The notes: generated by a model not told the origin, from the letters alone. Positions 9,796 through 19,199 are shown, numbered from the stretch's first letter. The stretch: 64,000 bases of DNA from Streptomyces sp. B1I3 (GCF_030816615.1 NZ_JAUSYD010000001.1:1-64000), one strand, 5' to 3'. Program-made: numbers and translations.

Positions 9796-10686
9796 TCAGC
9801 CAGCCGGGTTGTACGTCTCTTCGGGAGCCTGCGGCCGGGAGGCGGAGGTGTCGGTCCAGCTGGCGAGGAGGCCCAGGGCTTCGGCGGAGGGGGAGGCGGG
9901 TTCGGGGGTGTAAATGGTGAGGGTCTGTTCGGGGTCGCCTTCGACGGCCAGGACCAGGTAGTCGAGGGTGAGGTCGCCGACGAGCGGGTGGTGGAGGCGT
10001 TTGGTGCCGGTGGTGTGAGCGATTACGTCGTGGTCGGCCCACATGCGGCGGAAGGCGTCGCTGTGCAGGGACAGTTCGCCGATCAGCTCGGTGAGCTGCG
10101 GGTCGTCGGGGTGGCGTCCGGCGTACAGGCGCAACGCGGCCAGGCAGTCGCCGGCGACCCGCTCCCAGTCGGCGTACAGCGTGCGGGCGGCCTCGTCGAG
10201 GAAGACGAAACGGGCGAAGTTGCGTTCGCGGCGGGGCCGGGCTTCGAAGTCGGTGTAGAGGGCGTGAGCCAGCCGGTTGGCGGCCAGGACGTCCGTGCGT
10301 CGCCCCTGAACCACGGCGGGGACGCTGAGGGAGTCCAGGGTGCGGTAGAGGACAGGGTGGACCCGTTGGGGGGCGAGGGGGCGCTTGCGGCGGGCCCGGG
10401 TGGTGGCGGTGGGCTGGGCGAGGTCGAAGAGGTGGGCGCGTTCGGCCTCGTCCAGGTGCAGGGCGCGGGCGACGGCCTCCAGGACGGTTTCGGAGACGCC
10501 CTGGGTGCGGCCCCTTTCCAGGCGGATGTAGTAGTCGACGCTGACTCCGGCGAGCTGGGCGACTTCCTCGCGGCGCAGCCCCGGCACGCGGCGGGGGCCG
10601 CCGTGCGGGGCGAGGCCAGCCTGTTCGGGGGTGATCCGGGCCCGGCGGGTGCGCAGGAACTCGCGGATCTCGCTGCTGCGGTCCAT
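9796..10686 (-). CDS. XRE-family regulator with MmyB-type ligand-binding domain
   Basis: 296 residues. The N-terminal helix-turn-helix reads RREEVAQLAGVSVDYYIRLE, in the RTRRARITPEQAGL context typical of this family. The remainder is the MmyB-like domain (VPAVVQGRRTDVLAANRLAHAL, ARFVFLDEAARTLYADWE, then LVGDLTLDYLVLAVEGDP). I start at the ATG at 10686; the open frame goes on to 10923 but the extra residues are low complexity. It is divergent from two SDR genes, the usual layout in which such a regulator represses the neighbouring oxidoreductase, probably released by a fatty-acid-like ligand. Confidence 0.85.
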   Translation of the reverse strand: MDRSSEIREFLRTRRARITPEQAGLAPHGGPRRVPGLRREEVAQLAGVSVDYYIRLERGRTQGVSETVLEAVARALHLDEAERAHLFDLAQPTATTRARRKRPLAPQRVHPVLYRTLDSLSVPAVVQGRRTDVLAANRLAHALYTDFEARPRRERNFARFVFLDEAARTLYADWERVAGDCLAALRLYAGRHPDDPQLTELIGELSLHSDAFRRMWADHDVIAHTTGTKRLHHPLVGDLTLDYLVLAVEGDPEQTLTIYTPEPASPSAEALGLLASWTDTSASRPQAPEETYNPAG

Positions 10687-10926
10687 GGGTCCACCGTACG
10701 GCGGTACCCGGCAGGTCAGCATGCTGGAAGGGGGTACTGGCAGACCCCCGGAAGAGCCGTGCCCCGTACGGGGGCCCGGGCGGGGTCGGCGGGTGGTTGC
10801 CTGGATAGCGGGCCCGGTGCACGGCACTGATCTTCGAGAAATACGCGCCGTAAGGCCGTCGGAGATCGTCGCTGCCGCTGCCCGCCGTCTGCCCTCACGC
10901 CGTACGTCTGAAGAAGAGGACACCCT

Positions 10927-11691
10927 ATGGGTTCGAAACTGACCGGCACCGTCGCACTCGTCACCGGCGCGAGCAGCGGTATCGGCGCCGCCACCGCCCG
11001 CCGACTCGCCGAGGACGGGGCCTCAGTGGCGTTCGTGGCCCGCCGCAAGGACCGCCTGGAAGCCCTTGCCGCTGAGATCGAACAGGCGGGTGGCACCGCG
11101 CTGGTGGTGGCTGCGGACATCACCGACCGCCTCCAGGCCGAGAACGCCGTACAGCAGGTCATCGAGCGGTACGGACGGCTGGACATCCTGGTCAACAATG
11201 CCGGCCTGATGCTCTTGGGCCCCGTCGTCGGCGCGGACGCCGAGGAGTGGGACCGCATGATCGCCATCAACGTCCAGGGCCTGCTCTACACCACCCGCGC
11301 CGCCCTGCCGCACCTGCTGAAGGCCGCCGAACAGGACCCGCGCCGGGTCGCCGACATCGTCAACATCGGCTCGTACGCCGGCCGGGTGGCGAGCAAGGGC
11401 TTCGGCGTCTACAACGTCACCAAGTTCGGGGTGCACGCCTTCACCGAGTCCCTGCGCCAGGAAGTCACCCAGCGCCACGTGCGCGTCGGTGTCCTGGAGC
11501 CGGGCGCCGTGGAGAGCGAACTGGGCACGCACAACAAGCCCGAGGTCCGCGGTGAACTGATCGACCCCTACTTCGAGGGGACCGAGGTCCTGGCCGCCGA
11601 GGACATCGCCGACGGCGTCGCCTACATGGTCACCCGTCCCCGCCGCGCCGCCATCGGCGAGCTGTGGATCATGCCCACCGAACAGGGCTGA
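10927..11691 (+). CDS. short-chain dehydrogenase/reductase
   Basis: 254 residues, classical SDR. NAD(P)-binding TGASSGIG is at residues 14-21, NNAG near 90, the catalytic Ser is in NIGSYAG and the YxxxK pair is in YNVTKFG. RKDRLE after the second strand has basic residues that favour NADPH. GAGGA precedes the ATG. It is the first gene of a pair with the SDR 64 bases downstream and lies divergent to the XRE regulator. The substrate cannot be told. Confidence 0.9.
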   Translation: MGSKLTGTVALVTGASSGIGAATARRLAEDGASVAFVARRKDRLEALAAEIEQAGGTALVVAADITDRLQAENAVQQVIERYGRLDILVNNAGLMLLGPVVGADAEEWDRMIAINVQGLLYTTRAALPHLLKAAEQDPRRVADIVNIGSYAGRVASKGFGVYNVTKFGVHAFTESLRQEVTQRHVRVGVLEPGAVESELGTHNKPEVRGELIDPYFEGTEVLAAEDIADGVAYMVTRPRRAAIGELWIMPTEQG

Positions 11692-11755
11692 TCCCATCCA
11701 CGCTCGGCATAGCCACGCACTGGGCACCGCGATCGGTGCCCGAAAGGAAACTCTC

Positions 11756-12604
11756 ATGAGCAAGGTCATTTTCGTCACTGGTGCCGGACGCGGTCTCGGC
11801 ACGGACATCGTCCGCCGGGCCCTCGCGGCCGGCCACCAGGTCGTCGCCACCGGCCGACGCCCCGAGGAGGTCGAGAAGACGCTGGGCGGCCCGCAGGACA
11901 ATCTGGTGGTCACCAAGCTGGACGTCACCAGCCTGGACGACGCGCACGCGGCCGTACAGGCCGCGGTCGACCGCTTCGGCCGCATCGACGTCCTGATCAA
12001 CAACGCCGGGAACTTCTTCGCCGGCTACTTCGAAGAGGTCTCCCCGGAGCACATGCGGCAGCAGATCGAGACCAACCTCTTCGGCCCGATGAACGTCACC
12101 CGCGCCGTCCTGCCCGTCATGCGCACTCAGCGCGACGGCCACGTCATCACGATCTCCTCGCTCGCCGGTCAGGTCGGCACGGAGTTCACCTCCGCCTACG
12201 CCGCGTCCAAGTTCGCCGTCGAGGGCTGGATGGAGGCCCTGCACCACGACATCGCCCCGTACAACATCCGCACCACCATCGTCGAGCCCGGCTACTTCCG
12301 CACCGAACTGCTCGTGGACGCCTCCACCACCTGGCCCGAGCCGACCATCGACGACTACGCCGAGCGCACCACCGCCACGGTCGAAGCGTGGAAGAGCATC
12401 AACGGCCAGCAGCCCGGCGACCCCACCAAGCTCGCCCACGCCCTGCTGACCCTCGCCGACCATGATCAGCCGCCGCTGCGCTTCGTCGCCGGCGCCGACG
12501 CCATCGAGGGCGTCACCGCCAAGGCCCAGGAACTACTCGCCCAGGCCGAAGCCTCCCGCGAACTGGGCGGCAACCTCGGCCACGACGAAACCGCCTCGGT
12601 CTGA
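11756..12604 (+). CDS. short-chain dehydrogenase/reductase
   Basis: 282 residues. TGAGRGLG is at residues 8-15, NNAGNF near 82, the catalytic Ser is in ISSLAGQ and the YxxxK pair is in YAASKFAVEG. TGRRPEE after strand two suggests NADPH. It resembles the SDR subgroup with a long C-terminal extension (QPPLRFVAGADAIEGV). GAAAGGAAAC precedes the ATG. It is probably cotranscribed with the preceding SDR. The two proteins are not close copies. Confidence 0.9.
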   Translation: MSKVIFVTGAGRGLGTDIVRRALAAGHQVVATGRRPEEVEKTLGGPQDNLVVTKLDVTSLDDAHAAVQAAVDRFGRIDVLINNAGNFFAGYFEEVSPEHMRQQIETNLFGPMNVTRAVLPVMRTQRDGHVITISSLAGQVGTEFTSAYAASKFAVEGWMEALHHDIAPYNIRTTIVEPGYFRTELLVDASTTWPEPTIDDYAERTTATVEAWKSINGQQPGDPTKLAHALLTLADHDQPPLRFVAGADAIEGVTAKAQELLAQAEASRELGGNLGHDETASV

Positions 12605-12673
12605 CCCCGGTGTGATGAGTCGGCGTATTCAGCCGACAGCTCGATCGTCGTACGCCCCGTTCCCGCCCAGGGG

Positions 12674-13231
12674 TCATCCGTCCTGGCCATCGTCATCGTC
12701 GTCGAGGCCGGACGCGTCTGGGTCGCGCAGCGGCCGCAGGCCGCCGCCGGCCGGGGTGGGGGCGGTGAAGCTGTAGCGGCCGAGCACGTTGAGGTTGTGG
12801 TGCTTGAGCGGGGAGAGCCGGGCGATGTCCTCGTCACGGATCTCGTGGCCCTCGGCGCGCAGCTGGGTGACGGCGGCGTCGATGTAGCGGGTCGTCCAGA
12901 GCACCGCGGCGTTGAGGACCAGGCCGAGCGAACCGAGCTGGTCCTCCATGCCGTCCCGGTACGCCTGGTGGACGGTGCCGCGCTTGCCGTGGCACACGTC
13001 GCGGGCCGGCTTGTGGCGGGACTGCTGCACGGTGAGCTGCCGGTTCATCTGCCGGCGGTAGGAGTCGTCGACCGGGTCGACGACCCGGAGCAGGTGCTCG
13101 GTCTCGGCGATCCGCCCGTACTGGGCGAACGCCTGCCCCAGCGGTGTCGGGTGGCCCTCGCGGCCGAACATCCGCAGCAGGTCGTACGCCGGCCGGCCGT
13201 GACGGTGACCGCATGTGTGGAACGGGCGCAC
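12674..13231 (-). pseudogene. Tn3-family transposase, C-terminal fragment
   Basis: 185 codons of the end of a roughly 1000-residue Tn3-type transposase: YGRIAETEHLLRVVDPVDDS, RRQMNRQLTVQQSRHKPARD, CHGKRGTVHQAYRDGMEDQL and LSPLKHHNLNVLGRYSF. The catalytic core is mostly upstream and missing. The sequence becomes unrelated at about 13,200. The 3' end with an acidic DDDDDG tail is intact. No matching 38-bp end was found. Confidence 0.85.
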
Positions 13232-13249
13232 CGCCCCCCGAACTATTCG

Positions 13250-14638
13250 TCAGGCGCCGTGCCAGACCGGGGCGTCCGTCCCGCACAGACCCGACGGGCG
13301 CGCCCAGTTCACCGGGCCCCCCTCGTACGACACCGGCGGCAGCACGTGCCGCAGTCGGCCCATGGGGCTGGCGGTCTCGGTCAGCCAGTGCTCGGCCTCG
13401 AAGCCCTCATCCTCGCCCGGAACGGCTGCCAGATCGTGGACCAACCAGTGCGCGGTCTGCGTCAGGGCCAGACGGACAAGGCGGGTGCCTCCCGTGCGGT
13501 GCTGCTCAGTGAGCGCGCGCAGCACGCCGGCCGCGAGCAGATAACCGGTGCCGTGGTCGAGCGCCTGGGCGGGCAGCGCACCGGGCGAGTCCGGCGAACC
13601 CTCCAGTTCGGCGATTCCGGTGGCCACCTGTACCAGGCTGTCGAAACCGCGCCGCTCGTGCCACGGCCCGTAACGGCCCCACGCGGAGAGCTGGGCAATC
13701 ACGAGACCCGGACGGCGCTCGGCGAGCGCCTCGGGTGTCAGTCCGAACCGTTCCAGCGCGCCCGGCCGGTAACCGGTGACCACCACGTCTGCCTTATTGA
13801 GCAGTCCCTCAAAGAGCCTACGGTCGGTGGCCTCTCCCAGGTCCAGGGTGGTCGAGCGCTTCCCCATTCCCGTGTCGTTGTGGGCCTCCTGACTTTCCGG
13901 CAGGTGTGGGGCGTCGATCCGCAGCACGTCAGCTCCGAGCAACGCCAGCGTTCGGGTGGCGACCGGACCGGCCAGCACTCGGGTCAGATCCAGGACGCGC
14001 AGCCCTGCGCACGGTAGGGCGGCGCCACCAAGCATCCGGTCCGGGGCATCATCGAGGCGCGCTGTCGTCAGCAGCGGCTTTCCCGCAACCATGACCCCCT
14101 GCTCGCTCTTGGCCCAGTCCTCGGGGCCGCGTGCCGCGACGGCCAGACCGCCCGCCGCGTACACGGTCTCCTCCACCTCTAGCGCGGAAAGCCGGGCGAT
14201 CGCCCGGCCCACCGCGTCCGCCTCCTCCCCGCCGACGTCCTCCGGCACCCCGAGAGCGGCGAGCAATCGGGCCCGGTGGTGCGGGTAGTTGGCATGCGTA
14301 CGAACCCATCCATCGGTCGCCCGCCAGAACCGAGACAGTGGCGAGAAGGTCGACCACGCTTGCCCGTCGACCCGCACCAACCGGTCGCTGAGGAACGCCG
14401 CCGCGACTGCCTCGTCATCAACCTGCACACGGGGAACGGGGCGCCCCGTACGTCCGGAAGTGAGCTCGGCTGCCGCGAGCGAGCACACCGCGACAGTGGC
14501 ACGCGCCAGCTCCATGACGGGCAGCCGCGCCGGCAGCCCTCCGGATGGACCGCCGTAGGACACCCGGTCGAGCAGCGATGAATCGGCACCCAGTGCCGCC
14601 CAAGCCTGGGAGGCCCCCGAGGGAAGTGAAGAGTTCAT
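13250..14638 (-). CDS. CoA-transferase family III (CaiB/BaiF) protein
   Basis: 462 residues. LRVLDLTRVLAGPVATRTLA followed by GADVLRIDAP and GKRSTTLDLGEA is the signature opening of the family, here placed in the middle of the protein after a ~230-residue N-terminal part. The probable nucleophilic aspartate is in RRGFDSLVQVATGIA. Such enzymes move CoA between carboxylic acids. The start is the ATG at 14638 with no Shine-Dalgarno; the longer frame to 14740 is not credible. The gene abuts the Tn3 fragment and has no obvious pathway partner. Confidence 0.85.
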   Translation of the reverse strand: MNSSLPSGASQAWAALGADSSLLDRVSYGGPSGGLPARLPVMELARATVAVCSLAAAELTSGRTGRPVPRVQVDDEAVAAAFLSDRLVRVDGQAWSTFSPLSRFWRATDGWVRTHANYPHHRARLLAALGVPEDVGGEEADAVGRAIARLSALEVEETVYAAGGLAVAARGPEDWAKSEQGVMVAGKPLLTTARLDDAPDRMLGGAALPCAGLRVLDLTRVLAGPVATRTLALLGADVLRIDAPHLPESQEAHNDTGMGKRSTTLDLGEATDRRLFEGLLNKADVVVTGYRPGALERFGLTPEALAERRPGLVIAQLSAWGRYGPWHERRGFDSLVQVATGIAELEGSPDSPGALPAQALDHGTGYLLAAGVLRALTEQHRTGGTRLVRLALTQTAHWLVHDLAAVPGEDEGFEAEHWLTETASPMGRLRHVLPPVSYEGGPVNWARPSGLCGTDAPVWHGA

Positions 14639-14851
14639 ACGCACACTATGGCGCTGAGTGTCATTTCCGGTGAAGGGCAGCGCCCAGGAGCTGGGTCCTC
14701 GCTGATGCGCTACTGAGTGCAGGGTGGCACCATGTGTCAACGATCTTGTATGAGGGTAGGGCCGAGCCGGTCTTTCATGGCGAGTTCGGAGCGCTTACGA
14801 ATCAGGCGGCCTGGCCGAGGCCGACGGCAGTGAGGACCCGTCCCCCGCGCC

Positions 14852-15449
14852 TCAGTCTTCCTGGCCTTCCGCCTCACCCGGTGCCTCAGCGCGCGTCCGA
14901 GCTGCCGCCGCATGGGCGGGACCACCGTACTGCGGGACCTTGGTGAGCGGGTCGCGTGTCCCGACGCCGTGGCGGCGGTCGTAGACGGTGTCCGCGGTGT
15001 GGGAGCCCTCCGCCCGACGGCCGGCCGTGTTCCGCTCGGCGAGCGGGACCCCCTGTTCGGCCATGTCGGTGTTCGCGCCGGCCCGCCACGAGTGCGAGGT
15101 GACGTTCTTGTCGTCGATGTACGGCGTCCCCGCCCGTTCGGCGAGGAGCTGAAGCCGTTCCGTACGAGGTGTACGTCGCGGTCGTGCACGGGTAGGCGAG
15201 GCGCGGCAGGTCCTGCTGCGCGCACCATGCCTGGAAAGCTCGCACCGTCGAGTCGCGATTGACGATCGTGTTCTCCGCCAGATCCGGTTCACTCAGCTCG
15301 GCCTTGTCCTGGGAAGACAGCCGGAAGTCCGCATCTAAGCTCCTCGAACGACTCGCCGACGTTCCTACCCCCGCAGGGCCGACACCGAGCCACATCGGCG
15401 TCCCCGCGACTGCGACACCGCTGCCGGCCATCGACCTCACCACCCGCAC
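14852..15449 (-). pseudogene. tyrosine recombinase/integrase, deleted and frameshifted
   Basis: The 5' part (frame ending near 15,290) gives LSEPDLAENTIVNRDSTVRA and FQAWCAQQDLP, a core-binding SAM-like domain. The 3' part in another frame gives NVTSHSWRAGANTDMAEQGV, PLAERN and SHTADTVYDRR, the HxxR box and tail. Most of the catalytic domain between them is missing. It is a dead integrase, one of at least two integrase relics in the first 16 kb. Confidence 0.65.
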
Positions 15450-15548
15450 GCGATCGCGCCGACCCGGTGAGCCGTGCTGAGGACCCCTCGAACATTATCC
15501 AGGTGTGGGCCAGCACGAGAAGATGCCAGAGTCACCGTCGTGACCTTG

Positions 15549-16028
15549 ATGAACGTGCTCATCGACTTCGCCCGGACCGGCCGTATCGGCCCGCTTCACT
15601 GCGGCATGCCCCTGACCCAGGCCGAGGATCTCCTCGGGCCAGGACGCCCGCACCCCGCCATCCGGATGAGACCAGACATTGACGGCTATCCCCACGCCTG
15701 GAACGGCCTGGAGCTGTCCATCACCCAACGCCTTGTAAGCGGAATCTCGATCAGTCTCCGGCCGGGCTCGACAACCAAGTTGCCGCCCCTGGTCTTGCCA
15801 GACTCAGAGTCCTACCCGTCCACAGTGCTCAGAGAAGACCTGATTGCTGGCCTTGACGCAGTCGACTGCCGCCACGACATCAACGACCGCCTCACATTCG
15901 GAGAGCAATCCAGCATTCTTACTCAACCCGCGAACATCTGCGCGGTGTTCTTCACGCCTGGCCGTGACGACCATGTGCCCCATCGTGAACGCCTCTACCT
16001 CGGCGTAATCCACAAACACACCGCCTGA
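15549..16028 (+). CDS. hypothetical protein
   Basis: 159 residues from the ATG at 15549 (MNVLIDFARTGRIGPLHCGM). It continues TQAEDLLGPGRPHPAIRMRP, a beta-rich middle and ends LYLGVIHKHTA. The opening, a short helix then GPLHCGMxxxxAxxxLG, recalls small immunity-type or SMI1-like cytosolic proteins of actinomycetes, but I cannot place it firmly. There is no signal peptide. An upstream frame to 15474 has no support. Confidence 0.55.
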   Translation: MNVLIDFARTGRIGPLHCGMPLTQAEDLLGPGRPHPAIRMRPDIDGYPHAWNGLELSITQRLVSGISISLRPGSTTKLPPLVLPDSESYPSTVLREDLIAGLDAVDCRHDINDRLTFGEQSSILTQPANICAVFFTPGRDDHVPHRERLYLGVIHKHTA

Positions 16029-16033
16029 CATCT

Positions 16034-16260
16034 TTGATTCCACAGAAAGGGCGGGAAATCCCGGGGTATGGCCCGCCACCTGCAGCCGGTGTCGACGACG
16101 CACCGGATCGCGTCCGCGACCTCCCGGCGCGGGTGCTTCTCCGGGCGACGCCGGCCTTGGTCTCGCAGGCCGGTACCGGCAGCAGCGGTTCGATCAGCGC
16201 CCATTCGTCGTCCCAGGTGTCGGAGGGGTAGCAGCGGCGACGCGGCAACTGTTCCTCCCT
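16034..16260 (-). pseudogene. IS5-family transposase, N-terminal fragment
   Basis: Two frames together give YPSDTWDDEWALIEPLLPVP and then EVADAIRCVVDTGCRWRAIP, the N-terminal domain of an IS5/IS4-group transposase (DUF4096 type). A frameshift lies near 16,170. The catalytic domain is absent. It lies against the end of the tpg-region remnant. Confidence 0.65.
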
Positions 16261-16632
16261 CAAGACGGTGGGTGGGACCGGTCGCTCTGCGGCCGGTCCC
16301 ACCGGTCAGGCGTCGTGAAGTCGGCGATCACATCGAGCGTGGACTCGACCGAGTTGAGCTGGGTGTTGAGGTGCTTGATCCACCGCCCCTTCGGTTGCAG
16401 GACGGCGTGCGGGGCGACGGTTCCGGTGATGAAGCGGCGGATCTCGGTGAGCTTGCCGCGGATGACCGCGACCTCGTCTGCCTGGAGTTCGGCGGGATCG
16501 GCGCAGAACTTGCAGCCGTCCGGCCTCGTCCAGATCAGCGGCGGCCAGCCGCGTTCGGTGATGGTGTCCCGCAGGCAGGCCAGGCCCGAGCGGGCCTGGT
16601 GGGGCGACAGTTTCCTGTGCCCTGACCTGCGG
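16260..16632 (-). pseudogene. unidentified gene fragment fused behind the tpg remnant
   Basis: In the frame ending at 16260 the sequence reads LSPHQARSGLACLRDTITER, GWPPLIWTRPDGCKFCADPA, ELQADEVAVIRGKLTEIRRF and IKHLNTQLNSVESTLDVIAD. The composition is protein-like (mixed, not low complexity), but I do not recognise the family. It has no start of its own and continues from the position where tpg similarity stops, so it is probably the 3' end of another gene joined by deletion. Confidence 0.35.
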
Positions 16633-16910
16633 TTTCCACTCGGATTCAGTCTCCTCCACCAGAGCGGCTGACGGCGCTTCTGTGGGTCGTCAGCTCCCCG
16701 GCGCGGTAGCGCTCCACCGTCCGGCGCGAGACACCCAGACGCTCCGCCAGATCCTTGGTCGGCCCCTTCGCCCGCGTGAGGAGGAATTTCACCTGTGCCT
16801 TGGCGGAATTCGGCGCGGGGCGGGTGAAGACCTTCCGCTCCGCCCGCGCGAGGGCCTCCAGGACCTTCCTGCGGCCGGGGGGGGGCCAGCTGCTGCTTGT
16901 CATCGCTCAT
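16626..16910 (-). pseudogene. tpg: telomere terminal-protein (Tpg-like) gene remnant
   Basis: The frame gives RKVFTRPAPNSAKAQVKFLL then KDLAERLGVSRRTVERYRAG, and in another frame ALVEETESEWKPQVRAQ. FTRPxPxSAxAQ plus the helix-turn-helix and the ExxWxPxVR box are hallmarks of the N-terminal half of Tpg, the ~185-residue protein bound to Streptomyces 5' ends that primes telomere replication. The expected start is the ATG at 16910 (MSDDKQQLAPP), joined by a shift in the eight-G run at 16878-16885. A second shift lies near 16,670. Similarity ends after residue ~100, so the priming half is lost. Confidence 0.7.
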
Positions 16911-17009
16911 GCCAAGCACTCGGCCATGGGGAACCTGTGGACAGAGGCCAGGCTCCGGCGCGTGAGCGAGCCCCGGACCGCATCGGTCCGGTGAGCCGAA
17001 GCTCGGTAG

Positions 17010-17125
17010 TTGTCACCGGCGAAGACCGCTGAGCTGGCGAACAGGAACGGTCGAAGCAGCCTGGTTGTCACCGCTGAAGCACTCGACTTGTCACAGGTAC
17101 TCGTTCGGCAGCCTTTCTGTCATCA
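17010..17125. repeat. TTGTCA-type repeats upstream of the tpg remnant
   Basis: TTGTCACCGGCGAAG at 17010-17024 and TTGTCACCGCTGAAG at 17065-17079 match at 13 of 15 bases. TTGTCAC recurs at 17088-17094 and a weaker CTGTCATC near 17117. All are in the same orientation. The rest of 16,920-17,460 has no credible gene. They could be iterons or an operator for the lost tpg system; equally they may be chance in a short region. Confidence 0.35.
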
Positions 17126-17463
17126 GCTGCCCAAGACCGGACATCCGAGGAGTGCCTCTCGGATCAACAAGGTCCAGGAGCGCGCGGGCGAGACGTGGGC
17201 GGGGGCGTGACCAGCCACGGGAACCACGCGGACTGGCCGAAGCCAGAGTGGGAGACTGGTGGAGACCGTCGTCATGACCGCCCCACCCGGGGGCCGGGGT
17301 GGGCTGGTCGCACCGGTGGTCCCTCCTTCGGGCTGAGTCCTGTGCTTCCCGGTGGCATGTGCTTGTCGATTCGCGGGCCCCTTGGGGTTTGCGCTGGTGA
17401 GGGATAGGTCATGGCGGAAGAGTGGGATGTCGGCTTGACGGGTCTTGGGCTGCGGAGGCAGGT

Positions 17464-18663
17464 ATGACGGCGCAGGGCTTGGCACGGGCGCTGGCCCGGC
17501 TGCTGGAGGCCAGTCACACGGCCCCCTTCGAGCAGTTGCCCCGTCTGCTCGACACTGCGGCGAAGGAGGCCGGTGCGGGTGGGGCGCGGCTGTTCGTGGC
17601 GGATCTTCAGGAGGATGTGCTGGGCGAGGTCACCGGCGTGGGCTTGAGCGCCGGCGAAGGTGGCGAGGAGTGTCGGATCGAGGGCACCTTGCCGGGCCGC
17701 GCCTACCAGCTCACAGAGGTCACGACGCCGGCGAGCGGCGGGGCCTGCTGGGCTCCGGTGCGCGACGGCACCCAGCGCCTGGGCGTCCTGCACGTCGAAC
17801 CCGGTCCCGGCGACAGGGGCAAGCCCGATGAGGACGTGGTGCGGGCGCTGGCGTCGGTGGCCGGGTTGCTGCTGGTCTCCAAGCGGGCCCACAGCGACTC
17901 CCATGCCCGGCTGGTGCGCACCCGGCCGATGGGGATACCGGCGGAACTGCAGTGGGCGCTGATGCCGCCGCGGACCTTCTCCGACCAGCGGGTCACGATC
18001 AGCGCCTTCATGGAACCGGCCTACCAGGTGGCCGGGGACGCCTTCGAGTACGCGATGGCCGGTGACGTCCTGCACCTGGCGGTCTTCGACGCGATGGGCC
18101 ACGACACTGCCGCCGGCCTGACCGCTGCCCTGGCGATTTCCACCTGCCGCAGCCACCGCCGCGCCGGCGCGACGATCCCCGAAGCCAGTGTGGCAATCGA
18201 GGACACCCTGGTCGAGCAGTTCAGGCACAGCAGCTACGCCACTGGCATCCTCGCCGACCTGGAGCTGGACACCGGCAAGTTCAGCTGGGTCAACCGCGGA
18301 CACATGCTGCCGGTACTGATCCGCGGCGGCCGCTGGGCCAGTACGCTTAGCTGTCCGCCGGCCGGGCCGATGGGCACCGGGTTCGACCTGCCCATCAAAC
18401 AGTGCACCGAGCAGCTGGAACCCGGCGACCGGCTGCTGCTGTTCACCGACGGCATCACCGAAGCCCGCGACACCGACGGCCGCGAATTCGGCGTAGAACG
18501 CTTCACCGACTTCATCATCCGCCACCAAGCCGACAACCTCCCCGTCGACGAAACCCTGCGGCGTCTCATGCACGCCGTCATGGACTACCACCAGGGACGG
18601 CTGGAGGACGACGCCACCGTCCTGTTCTGCGAATGGCACGGCCCTGGCTCCTCGGACGGATAG
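17464..18663 (+). CDS. PP2C-type (SpoIIE/RsbU) phosphatase with N-terminal GAF-like domain
   Basis: 399 residues. Residues 1-150 look like a GAF sensor (ACWAPVRDGTQRLGVLHVEP). The C-terminal half is a PPM phosphatase: YQVAGDAFEYAM (Gly-Asp metal motif), AVFDAMGHDTAAGLTAALA, NRGHMLPVLI, LLLFTDGITEARD and LEDDATVLF. Start ATG at 17464 follows GGAGG by five bases. Such enzymes dephosphorylate STAS anti-anti-sigma proteins. The convergent STAS and anti-sigma-type genes immediately downstream are probable partners. Confidence 0.9.
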   Translation: MTAQGLARALARLLEASHTAPFEQLPRLLDTAAKEAGAGGARLFVADLQEDVLGEVTGVGLSAGEGGEECRIEGTLPGRAYQLTEVTTPASGGACWAPVRDGTQRLGVLHVEPGPGDRGKPDEDVVRALASVAGLLLVSKRAHSDSHARLVRTRPMGIPAELQWALMPPRTFSDQRVTISAFMEPAYQVAGDAFEYAMAGDVLHLAVFDAMGHDTAAGLTAALAISTCRSHRRAGATIPEASVAIEDTLVEQFRHSSYATGILADLELDTGKFSWVNRGHMLPVLIRGGRWASTLSCPPAGPMGTGFDLPIKQCTEQLEPGDRLLLFTDGITEARDTDGREFGVERFTDFIIRHQADNLPVDETLRRLMHAVMDYHQGRLEDDATVLFCEWHGPGSSDG

Positions 18664-18735
18664 AAGGGGGCGGAGCAAGCCGCTGCTGGACGGGCTCGTG
18701 CCAGTCGACCCGGAGCGAAGGACGACGGGGGCCGC

Positions 18736-19080
18736 TTATGTCCGGAGGGCGGCTTCCAGAGTGGGGTACATGTCGATGACCTGGTTCAGGCCGACGATCT
18801 CCATGGGCCGCAGAGATGTATCGGGGATGCTGCTGAGGCGGAGCCAGCCGCCCGCGGCCTGAAGGGTGCGGTTGGCGCGGAGCAGGGCGTTGATGCCGGT
18901 GGAGTCGGTGAAGGTGATGTGGGAGAAGTCCACGACGGCGCAGGGCAGCCGACCGGTCGCGGTGATGGCCGTCTCCAGAGCGGAAGCACTGTTGTAGTCC
19001 AGTTCCCCTGCGGGGGTGAAGACCGTGATACCGCGCGGAGTAGTGACAGATGTGCGGATCCGTAGACGTTCGCTGTGCAA
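18736..19080 (-). CDS. STAS-domain anti-sigma-factor antagonist
   Basis: 114 residues. GITVFTPAGELDYNSASAL is the first strand and helix, and FSHITFTDSTGINALLRANR holds the DS(T)G phosphorylation loop, with the Ser intact. Start is TTG at 19080 with GGTGG upstream. It lies downstream of the kinase gene on the same strand (119 bases apart) and convergent with the PP2C gene, completing a partner-switching module. Confidence 0.9.
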   Translation of the reverse strand: MHSERLRIRTSVTTPRGITVFTPAGELDYNSASALETAITATGRLPCAVVDFSHITFTDSTGINALLRANRTLQAAGGWLRLSSIPDTSLRPMEIVGLNQVIDMYPTLEAALRT

Positions 19081-19199
19081 GATGCCACCTTTCGGGCGGC
19101 TTCGGCGCCGCCGGCCGTGAGCGCGACCTGGCCCTCAGCCCAGCTCAGTTGTCCTGCCGGTGTCAACCATCGAGAAATTCCGGCGGCCGGAAGTGGACC

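Noticed and set aside
12605..12673. Inverted end of a Tn3-type transposon downstream of the transposase fragment
   Set aside because: A GGGGCGTACGACGATCGAGC-like end is suggestive, but no matching partner end was found in the window.
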